A DNA stretch of 6,651 nt from NCBI GenBank assembly GCA_016782825.1, contig JADHXT010000199.1, forward strand, positions 1-6,651, written 5' to 3'. Numbering within the stretch: position 1 is the first letter of the stretch; each line of letters opens with the position of its first letter. The notes beneath the pieces were generated by a model. The model was not told the origin of the DNA, made no database searches, and saw only the letters and a program-made list of their open reading frames with translations. This stretch comes from Candidatus Brocadiia bacterium. Lineage in GTDB: Bacteria > Planctomycetota > PUPC01 > DSUN01. Shown piece by piece: positions 1 through 5,101 of this stretch. Position numbers and translations under genes: made by a program.

Positions 1-1831
1 GCCACGGCAGAAGCCCGTCGTAGACATTGACACAGGCGAAGACGCCGGTCTCGCCCTGTGCCGGTCGAGGCGAGACAGGGTAAGGTCGGTTGACGTCCTG
101 TGCTTGCGGTGAGCGACCTGCCCGATGGCCCAGCGCTGGTGGCCTGCCTACGTCGGTGAGGTGTGGCAACACGGGCGGGATGGGGCGCGGTCGCACGGGG
201 ATCGGCCCGAGGCAGGCGATGTCGGGGTCCGCATACAAGAGCACCTTGTTGCCGAAGCTGTCCAACAGGTAGAGCTTGTAGGGCGGGTAGGCTGGGGCCT
301 TCTGGCCTGCCTTGCGCGCCGCGCGCATGGCCTCCTTGCTTGGCACGCGCGCGTAGACACACAGATGGTGGTCCTCGCTGAGGGGCCATGCGGTGCCATA
401 GGCTTCGCGCCAGGGCGACTCGTTCTCGGGCCCCGGCACATCGGGCGTGAGGCGTCGGAGCTGGCTCTCCGTCTCGGTCTCCCCGAGCGCCGTGTCGAGC
501 ACAATGAGCGAACCATATGCCTGGCCGTGGTGCGCGGCGGCGGTGGCGACGAACCGGGTCGAGCCCGGAATCGCGCGGTAGTCCAACTCCATTCGCGCCC
601 GCGACGGCCACACCTTGCCCTCGAACCTGTAGTTCCCGTGGATGGCTCGCGGGTTGCGGCCATCGGGCATTACCGCCCAAGGGTGGTGCGCTTCGTTCGA
701 GCCTCGATCGACGTAGTCCCATCGGGTGTAGATGATCCTGCCGTCGTTGGCGACGCTGGGGTGCCACTCGTTCGTCTCGTGGAAGCTGAGCGGCACGAGG
801 TCGCTGCCATCGGAGTTCATCGTGTGCAGCGTGTAGGTCGGCACGTGCCGTCTGCCGTGGCAGCGCCCAAAGCCGCCGCGGCGCTCCGAGATGAACACGA
901 TGCGGCCGTTGGGCAGGAAGCAGGGATCGAAGTCGTTCCAGCCGCCATCGGTCAGTTGCCGCAGCTCGGCGCCGTCCACGCTGACGCGGAAGACGTGGAA
1001 GCAGCTCTCCGGCCGGCCCCAACCGCCGTCGCGGTTCCTGTAAAGCGACCGTGGACCCGCCTCTGTGTAGGCGAAGAGGATCGTCCGAGCGTCGAACGAC
1101 AGCTCGGGCGAGATGAAGGAGCCAGGCTTGAGTCTGCTGCCCGCGAGCCGCCCATTGGCCACCACCACGTCGGCGAGCACATCCTGAAGCCTCGGCTCCG
1201 GCCCGAAGGGGTCGTGCAGGATGTAGATCCCGCCGCCGGGCCGTGCATTGAAGCCGAAGTACTGGTCGCACATGTGGTCGGCCTTGGAGCGGTGGTGCTT
1301 GGCGAACAGGATCCTGTCGAAGTCCAGAAGGGGATTCGCCAATGCCACCTCGCGCCGCAGCCGACAGGCGCGGGTGTACAGGGTGTATCGGGCGCTGCCA
1401 TCGGCCTGTAGTGTTCGCTCCCCGGCAGCTATCAGCGAGTGCAGGCGCCGCCGCTGCGCCAGTTGCGGGTCGACTCCCAACTCCGTCTCGAGGTGGGTGA
1501 GCAATGCGGCAACCTGGCGCAGCACCACGTCAGCGGGGTGGCGGTCACGCTCGTGGATCAGGGCATCACGGCGGAACGCCTCGGCCTCGATGCGCGCAGG
1601 CGTTTTGCTCAGGGCGCCCTTCAGGGCTGCCGCGGCCTCCTGCCGAGCAGCGATGCGCTGTTGGAGCTCCTCGAACTGGTCGCGCCACTCAGCTGCCAAG
1701 TCGAGCCGCACGGGCACCAGTTGGGGCGCTGCCGTGACCCCGCTCCCCACGCTGAGTGCGCACAAGCAGAGCAGGCCTGCCTCGAGCGTCCGAGCACAGC
1801 AAAGCGCACCAGATCTGGTCACCGAGCACAT
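1..1831 (-). CDS. Secreted PD40/beta-propeller protein of the HZS-alpha middle-domain type (3' partial)
   Basis: The frame is open for 610 codons from ATG (1831-1829) to the left edge, so the C-terminus is missing. Residues 1 to about 37 look like a Sec signal: a long n-region, then a hydrophobic stretch AGLLCLCALSVGSGV ending TAA-PQ. Residues 45-120 are charged and probably helical or coiled coil. HHRSKADHMCDQYFG (179-193) is a motif I associate with planctomycete proteins annotated as hydrazine synthase alpha subunit middle domain. Propeller blades follow: WNDFDPCFLPNGRIVF from residue 298, and MNSDGSDLVPL from 338 leading to IIYTRWDYVDR ending at 376. The end reads GVFACVNVYDGLLPW (596-610), again family-like. 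No CXXCH haem motif occurs in the visible part, so this is not evidence of anammox hydrazine synthesis; substrate and reaction are unknown. The protein is probably periplasmic or exported. The start is chosen for its signal peptide and promoter spacing; no Shine-Dalgarno is seen. Confidence 0.85.
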   Translation of the reverse strand, partial: MCSVTRSGALCCARTLEAGLLCLCALSVGSGVTAAPQLVPVRLDLAAEWRDQFEELQQRIAARQEAAAALKGALSKTPARIEAEAFRRDALIHERDRHPADVVLRQVAALLTHLETELGVDPQLAQRRRLHSLIAAGERTLQADGSARYTLYTRACRLRREVALANPLLDFDRILFAKHHRSKADHMCDQYFGFNARPGGGIYILHDPFGPEPRLQDVLADVVVANGRLAGSRLKPGSFISPELSFDARTILFAYTEAGPRSLYRNRDGGWGRPESCFHVFRVSVDGAELRQLTDGGWNDFDPCFLPNGRIVFISERRGGFGRCHGRRHVPTYTLHTMNSDGSDLVPLSFHETNEWHPSVANDGRIIYTRWDYVDRGSNEAHHPWAVMPDGRNPRAIHGNYRFEGKVWPSRARMELDYRAIPGSTRFVATAAAHHGQAYGSLIVLDTALGETETESQLRRLTPDVPGPENESPWREAYGTAWPLSEDHHLCVYARVPSKEAMRAARKAGQKAPAYPPYKLYLLDSFGNKVLLYADPDIACLGPIPVRPRPIPPVLPHLTDVGRPPALGHRAGRSPQAQDVNRPYPVSPRPAQGETGVFACVNVYDGLLPW

Positions 1832-1837
1832 GCAGAC

Positions 1838-1866
1838 ATCATACCACCACCTGTCCACGTTGACTA
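1838..1866 (-). promoter_or_regulatory. Candidate sigma70-type promoter for the HZS-alpha-like gene
   Basis: On the minus strand there is a -35-like TAGTCA (1866-1861), a 17-nt spacer, and a -10-like TATGAT (1843-1838) that differs from TATAAT at one base. Only six bases (GTCTGC) separate the -10 from the ATG at 1831, so transcription would start at or next to the start codon. That would give a leaderless mRNA and fits the lack of a ribosome binding site. Function is inferred from sequence only. Confidence 0.45.
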
Positions 1867-1930
1867 GCCGCCCCTTTCCCCCAACCGGAGAGGGCCTCGC
1901 CGAAAGACCGAGTCCCCCGAGGCGGCTCAC

Positions 1931-1964
1931 GGCAGGCTCAGCAACCTGTCGAGCTGAGCCTGCC
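1931..1964. promoter_or_regulatory. 12-bp perfect inverted repeat in the divergent region
   Basis: The arms GGCAGGCTCAGC (1931-1942) and GCTGAGCCTGCC (1953-1964) are perfect reverse complements around a 10-nt loop, AACCTGTCGA. The structure sits 25 nt before the zinc-ribbon ATG and about 100 nt upstream of the leftward gene. It is not followed by a T-run and no gene ends here, so a terminator is unlikely. An operator or a 5'-leader hairpin is possible. Confidence 0.45.
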
Positions 1965-1989
1965 TGTGGGCGGGCCTGAGGCGAAGAAG

Positions 1990-2133
1990 ATGAACAGATG
2001 CAAGTGGTGCGATGGGGTGGTGACGGCAACGAAGCAGGGTCTCTGCTGCCCTTGGTGCGGCAGGGTCGTGTCTCGGGAACAGAGGGGCCTTGTCGAATGG
2101 CTCGAGGTGGAGGAGGATGAAGACGGGAGTTGA
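1990..2133 (+). CDS. Zinc-ribbon miniprotein (47 aa)
   Basis: This short frame runs from ATG at 1990 to TGA at 2131-2133. It contains two CxxC knuckles, CKWC (residues 4-7) and CPWC (20-23, preceded by another Cys at 19), 12 residues apart, which is the arrangement of a four-cysteine zinc ribbon. Residues 36-46 form an acidic tail rich in Glu and Asp. A GAGG Shine-Dalgarno (1978-1981) lies 8 nt before the ATG, and third codon positions are mostly G or C as in neighbouring genes. The gene is divergent from the HZS-alpha-like gene and lies 183 nt upstream of the GH76 start. Zinc binding is inferred; whether it binds nucleic acid or protein cannot be told. The main alternative is a chance frame, but the knuckle spacing, the Shine-Dalgarno and codon use together argue against that. 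Confidence 0.55.
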   Translation: MNRCKWCDGVVTATKQGLCCPWCGRVVSREQRGLVEWLEVEEDEDGS

Positions 2134-2184
2134 GCAACCCGAAGCTCCTGCTGCGCTCGCGGTCCCCGAGCACGCGACCACCCC

Positions 2185-2213
2185 TTGCTCCGCCGACCCT
2201 CTCGTGCTACCCT
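2185..2213 (+). promoter_or_regulatory. Possible extended -10 promoter for the GH76 gene
   Basis: TTGCTC (2185-2190) is followed by a 17-nt spacer and TACCCT (2208-2213), preceded by TGC, which matches the TGn of an extended -10. The -10 hexamer itself is a weak match. A start near 2220 would give a leader of about 95 nt before the GH76 gene. The spacing is good but the sequence match is modest. Confidence 0.3.
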
Positions 2214-2316
2214 ACCCTCACCAGCAACCCGCGGGCCGAATGGCACTCAAGGTGTCCACGGACTCTCCGGGCAATGAGGCCCTGCTGGTGTGTTGTTGGG
2301 GCTACACGAGTCATCC

Positions 2317-3822
2317 ATGCAACGACTCATTCCCATTGCATGCGTCTGTGGAGTCCTGGTGGCTCCACCAGCCATGGCCGTAGAGACGCGCCTCCAACGG
2401 GCGGACCTGCTGACCCGCTACATCCAGGAGCAGTTCTGGAACGGGCGCGAGAGAACCTACCTGGATGAGTACCCGCGCAAGACGAACGGCCTGCCATACT
2501 CCACATTGTGGGGCCTGGGCATCGAGTTCAGCGCTCTGACCGCCGGCGTCAAGGGCAATCCCAACGTCTATCGCCCGTGGATGGACCAGCTCTTCGATGG
2601 CCTGGACCGCTACCTCAACAGGCGCAAGAGGATGTACTCCGCCTACCTCGGCGGGACCATGGACATCTACTATGACGACAACCAGTGGATGATCCTCGAC
2701 TACATCGAGGCCTACGAGGTCACCCGGTCAAAGCGCTACCTCGACAAGGCGGCCGAAATCGCGGACGCGTGCCTGAGCGGCGTTGACAGCGTGTACGGCG
2801 GCGGGTCCTACTGGCACATCGACACGAAGAAGCACCCTACGAAGAACACTTGCTCCAATGCCCCCCTGGCCACCGGCCTGCTGCGCCTCAGTCGGCACGT
2901 GAAGGACCCGGCGAGGAAGCGTTCCTACGCGAAGCAAGGCGAGGAGCTTCTCGTGTGGCTCCGGAACACGCTCCAGGGCGAAGACGGCATCATGTGGGAC
3001 CACGTCAACGTCAAGACCGGTGACAAGAAGCGCGACTGGACGTTCACGTACAACACCGCACTCGTGATCCAGGCGCACTTGGAGCTCTATCGCATCCGCG
3101 GGGATCGCACCCACCTCACCGAAGCGATTCGCCTCAGCAAGGCATCAAAGCTCTGGCTGAGCAGGAACAGCACGGCTGAGGGCGACCATTACTACAGGGA
3201 CGCGCCGTTCTTCGTCGTCCACCTTATCGAAGCGCAGCTTGGAGTCTACGACGTCACGAGGGATGGCACGCTCCTCGCCGACTGCCGCAAGACCGCGGAC
3301 TTCTGCTGGCGCACATGGCGGCAAGGCGGCCGAGCCAAGCTCATCGACCTCGCGGCCGCGGCACGCATGCAGTGGGTCCTGGCCAAGTACGACGGGGACT
3401 CGGAGCCGAAGCAGAGACGACGGTCTGTTCGCATCGAACTGCCCAGGAAGGGTACGCTCACGTTGGCGGAAGTCGAGATTCTCAGCAATGGAGAGAACAT
3501 CGCCCGCGGCAGCCGGGCGTTACAGTGTTCCACGTATGGCGACTGCTACGCCAACCTTGCCATCGATGGGAATACCGACGGGAGATTCAGAGCGAAGTCT
3601 CTGGCCCATACGGGTGAGAACGAAAGCAGCCCTTGGTGGGAAGTCGAGATCAGCCCGGCGGCGAAGATCGACCGAATACGCGTCTGGAACCGCACCGACG
3701 CTGTTCCTGAACGGCTCGACGGCGCCCGCGTCCTGATTCTCGACGAGAAACGCAAGCCGGTCTGGGAGGCCACTATCGAGCAAACTCCCAAACCCAAGGT
3801 CGAGTTTGGCATTACACCTTGA
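2317..3822 (+). CDS. Secreted GH76-type glycosidase (alpha-1,6-mannanase-like) with C-terminal fucolectin-like F5/8 C domain
   Basis: The protein has 501 residues. ATG 2317 is preferred over the in-frame GTG at 2290 because it places a compact signal peptide at the N-terminus, cleaved after APPAMA (residue 21). Residues 25-360 resemble an (alpha/alpha)6-barrel of GH76: YYDDNQW with adjacent acidic residues D120 and D121 (the paired Asp is the catalytic signature of the family), GGGSYW, SNAPLA (180-185), and DWTFTYN (240-246). GH76 enzymes hydrolyse or transglycosylate alpha-1,6-mannose linkages; the actual substrate here is not shown. Residues 370-487 form a fucolectin or F5/8 C-like sugar-binding module: AIDGNTDG (415-422), HTGENESSPWWEVE (431-444), WNRTD (457-461), RLDGARV. 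The enzyme therefore probably acts outside the cytoplasm on bound glycan. No clear Shine-Dalgarno is seen at either start. The next gene converges on it. Other alpha/alpha-barrel families such as GH88 or GH105 fit less well. Confidence 0.85.
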   Translation: MQRLIPIACVCGVLVAPPAMAVETRLQRADLLTRYIQEQFWNGRERTYLDEYPRKTNGLPYSTLWGLGIEFSALTAGVKGNPNVYRPWMDQLFDGLDRYLNRRKRMYSAYLGGTMDIYYDDNQWMILDYIEAYEVTRSKRYLDKAAEIADACLSGVDSVYGGGSYWHIDTKKHPTKNTCSNAPLATGLLRLSRHVKDPARKRSYAKQGEELLVWLRNTLQGEDGIMWDHVNVKTGDKKRDWTFTYNTALVIQAHLELYRIRGDRTHLTEAIRLSKASKLWLSRNSTAEGDHYYRDAPFFVVHLIEAQLGVYDVTRDGTLLADCRKTADFCWRTWRQGGRAKLIDLAAAARMQWVLAKYDGDSEPKQRRRSVRIELPRKGTLTLAEVEILSNGENIARGSRALQCSTYGDCYANLAIDGNTDGRFRAKSLAHTGENESSPWWEVEISPAAKIDRIRVWNRTDAVPERLDGARVLILDEKRKPVWEATIEQTPKPKVEFGITP

Positions 3823-4008
3823 CCGATTCTGACGATGCGCGGATACATGCATACAGCCACCGAAAAGGCCCGCGACAGGCACCCCAGGGGCCATGTGAGG
3901 TCCGCGTGCAATGGCCAGCCGTCACGAACAGTCTCTGCAGTAGGACTGCGCACAGCGTAGCCCCTGCGTACGGCGGCCGGGGGACGAGTCGCGGCATCCT
4001 CTGAGGAG

Positions 4009-4089
4009 GTCGACCACGCCATCGACAGGGACACGCGAACCAAGCTGGACAAGCGGATGAGGAGGGAGTGGGACGAGGCAACTGCGCGA
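4009..4089 (+). pseudogene. Possible remnant of a class I SAM methyltransferase N-terminus
   Basis: The plus frame here encodes VDHAIDRDTRTKLDKRMRRE followed by WDEATAR. RTKLDKRMR-EWD is, from memory, how many small planctomycete-type class I methyltransferases begin. The frame has no suitable upstream ATG, loses any similarity after residue ATAR, becomes Gly/Arg-rich and stops at 4210-4212, before any SAM-binding motif could occur. Copy B repeats RTKLDKWMR (from 4285) and then diverges. It could be a decayed gene start, or a non-coding repeat that happens to encode this peptide. Confidence 0.25.
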
Positions 4090-4126
4090 GGGGGTGGGCG
4101 GAGGGTAGGAGGATTGAGTGGGTGGG
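4090..4126 (+). other. G-rich tract, possible G-quadruplex
   Basis: G-tracts at 4090-4094, 4096-4098, 4103-4105, 4120-4122 and 4124-4126 lie on the plus strand. Three tracts are closely spaced, but the fourth needs a 14-nt loop, so a three-tetrad quadruplex is possible but not of the canonical short-loop form. The tract lies inside repeat copy A; the matching part of copy B is G-rich but lacks the same GGG spacing. Confidence 0.3.
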
Positions 4127-4250
4127 TTGGAGCAAGGGTTGTGACGGTGCAGCCGGCGGCGGTACCGGGTGGCCCCTCCCCGCCTTTAGCCGTGGCCGTC
4201 ATTATGTACTGAGAATACCGGTGGCCTACTGAGGCGTGGCTCTGCCCATC

Positions 4251-4453
4251 GAGGAGGGGCTCGGCAAGAGACCGAATCCCCAAGCGAACCAAGCTGGACA
4301 AGTGGATGAGGGGGAATGGCACAAGGCGGCTGCCCGAGGCCACTGGCCAGACGGCAGGAAGACGAAGTGGGCGGAGTGGCGGAGGTGGCGTTGCGGCGGG
4401 ACAGGCGGCTACGGTGCAGGGTGCCCCCTCCCTGCCGGTGGCTGTGGCCGTCA
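4251..4453 (+). repeat. Imperfect direct repeat, copy B
   Basis: This is the second copy of the element at 4003-4201. Anchors are GAGGAGG (4251), the 28-nt block at 4284-4311, TGGGCGGAG (4368), ACGGTGCAG (4411) and GTGGCCGTCA (4444-4453). Relative to copy A it carries about 25 extra bases in the 4340-4365 part and lacks about 15 after 4419, so the outer ends are again offset by about 250 nt. The 5' part (GAGGAGGGGCTCGG to ACCGAATCCCC) also resembles 1887-1916 upstream. Confidence 0.7.
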
Positions 4454-4554
4454 GTTCGGCCGCGCTTTGCCCGCTCAACCCGGAACGCCGACTGCCGATG
4501 CTCACGAAGGAACGGCTTCTCACCGCAGCAGCCCGAAGGCGAATGGGGAAGAGA

Positions 4555-4587
4555 AGCGACGGCTGTCCCCCTGGGAGGGCCGTCGCT
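4555..4587. terminator. Hairpin 1 of a tandem pair
   Basis: AGCGACGGC (4555-4563) and GCCGTCGCT (4579-4587) form a perfect 9-bp stem around a 15-nt loop. The loop can close further through TCCC and GGGA. There is no T-run after it on either strand. It sits in the gap between two converging genes, where a terminator would be expected, so terminator is the best guess for function; the fold itself is clear. Confidence 0.45.
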
Positions 4588-4593
4588 AGCTGA

Positions 4594-4629
4594 CACGGCC
4601 GCGCGTCCCCCCTCCCACGCGCGGCCGTG
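4594..4629. terminator. Hairpin 2 of a tandem pair, 13-bp perfect stem
   Basis: CACGGCCGCGCGT (4594-4606) and ACGCGCGGCCGTG (4617-4629) pair perfectly around the loop CCCCCCTCCC. Four more pairs, CTGA (4590-4593) with TCAG (4636-4639), can extend the stem past a 6-nt bulge. No T-run follows. The loop is complementary to GGGAGG at 4573-4578 in hairpin 1. The stem is certain; acting as a bidirectional terminator for the convergent genes is inference. Confidence 0.5.
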
Positions 4630-4777
4630 CTCATGTCAGTGATGAAGCCATGCTGAATGCGCCCTGTCGTAAGCCGGGGCGCCTTGTGTGGTTGCGGCCA
4701 TGGATAGTCAGCGCTTGCGGCGTGCGCGACGGGATAGCAGACAGTGACCACGGACCCCCACGCCGGTGTCGCCTCCG

Positions 4778-5077
4778 TCAGGCGCAGGTCTTCGCATTCC
4801 GCGGCGACGGCCCGCGCTCGATGGTGATGCGCACAACGAGGCTCTCGTCGTTCATGCAGCGCTGAAGCACGTGCGCGATGCAATCGACGGCGGGCCGGAG
4901 CCGTGATAGCGACTTGGCGATGCCAGGATCGACCAACGCACGTGTAGAGCCGTTGGCTCCTGCGACGATGTACATCCCGCCACGTATGGACGGTGCCAGA
5001 GGTTCCTTGAGCGCGATCATTGGTCTGCTCTTTGGTGTTGGGCCTGCCGGGAGCTGGAGAGAAGCCGGCTGATTCAT
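4778..5077 (-). CDS. Hypothetical protein (99 aa), downstream partner of the HEAT-repeat gene
   Basis: I do not recognise this family. The frame starts at ATG 5077, seven bases after a GGAG Shine-Dalgarno (minus strand, 5088-5085), and 24 nt after the stop of the HEAT-repeat gene, so the two probably share an mRNA. No signal peptide or membrane segment is visible. Residues 1-30 are Pro-rich. The middle, GGMYIVAGANGSTRALVDPG (33-52), looks like beta strands, then a helix RPAVDCIAHVLQRCM, then SLVVRITIERG, suggesting a small alpha/beta fold; three Cys occur, one near the C-terminus. The plus-strand frames over it are less protein-like. Existence is supported by the Shine-Dalgarno, spacing and composition; function is unknown. 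Confidence 0.6.
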   Translation of the reverse strand: MNQPASLQLPAGPTPKSRPMIALKEPLAPSIRGGMYIVAGANGSTRALVDPGIAKSLSRLRPAVDCIAHVLQRCMNDESLVVRITIERGPSPRNAKTCA

Positions 5078-5101
5078 CTGTTGTCTCCGCTGCGATTGCC
5101 T

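Larger units (their letters stand above)
4003..4201 (+). repeat. Imperfect direct repeat, copy A
   Basis: This is the first copy of an element of about 200 nt repeated at 4251-4453. The best block, 4035-4062, matches 4284-4311 at 27 of 28 bases. Further colinear anchors are GAGGAGG (4003), TGGGCGGAG (4095), ACGGTGCAG (4144) and GTGGCCGTCA (4192-4201). Spacing between anchors differs from copy B, so small insertions or deletions have accumulated. Sequence diverges right after the last anchor. Confidence 0.7.
3823..4777. other. Convergent intergenic region without an intact gene
   Basis: The GH76 gene ends at 3822 from the left and the 99-residue gene ends at 4778 from the right. A long minus-strand frame (3546-4883) crosses the region, but it runs antisense into the GH76 coding end and has Arg/Pro/Ser-rich composition, so I treat it as spurious. 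The stretches 3823-4002 and 4640-4769 show nothing I can name: no tRNA, no T-tailed terminator, no gene. The centre holds the repeats, G-rich tract and hairpins listed separately. A small hairpin (CGCCT 4770-4774, AGGCG 4780-4784) overlaps the stop codon of the leftward 99-residue gene. Confidence 0.6.

Noticed and set aside
125..1411. 428-residue plus-strand reading frame
   Set aside because: It mirrors the minus-strand HZS-alpha-like gene, which has a signal peptide, propeller motifs and family signatures; the plus translation is Val/Arg/Pro-rich with no recognisable domain.
1..1831. True hydrazine synthase alpha subunit (anammox)
   Set aside because: No CXXCH haem site is visible and no other anammox gene is nearby; only the shared middle-domain family is supported.
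2090..2468. Short plus-strand frames of 97 and 112 residues before and over the GH76 start
   Set aside because: They overlap the GH76 signal peptide region in other frames, lack Shine-Dalgarno sequences and show no domain-like pattern.
4236..4642. Plus-strand frames of 95-117 residues across repeat B and the hairpins
   Set aside because: Gly/Arg/Ala-rich, three overlapping frames of similar length, and running into the hairpins; better explained by high GC than by coding.
3823..4777. CRISPR array, tRNA, transposon ends
   Set aside because: Only two diverged long repeats are present, with no short regular repeat-spacer pattern, no cloverleaf, no terminal inverted repeats and no transposase fragment.
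3546..4883. 445-residue minus-strand reading frame, with an in-frame internal repeat (LSSLVR twice)
   Set aside because: It runs antisense through the GH76 C-terminal domain and overlaps the 99-residue gene; the internal repeat follows from the DNA repeat, and composition is typical of a GC-rich chance frame.
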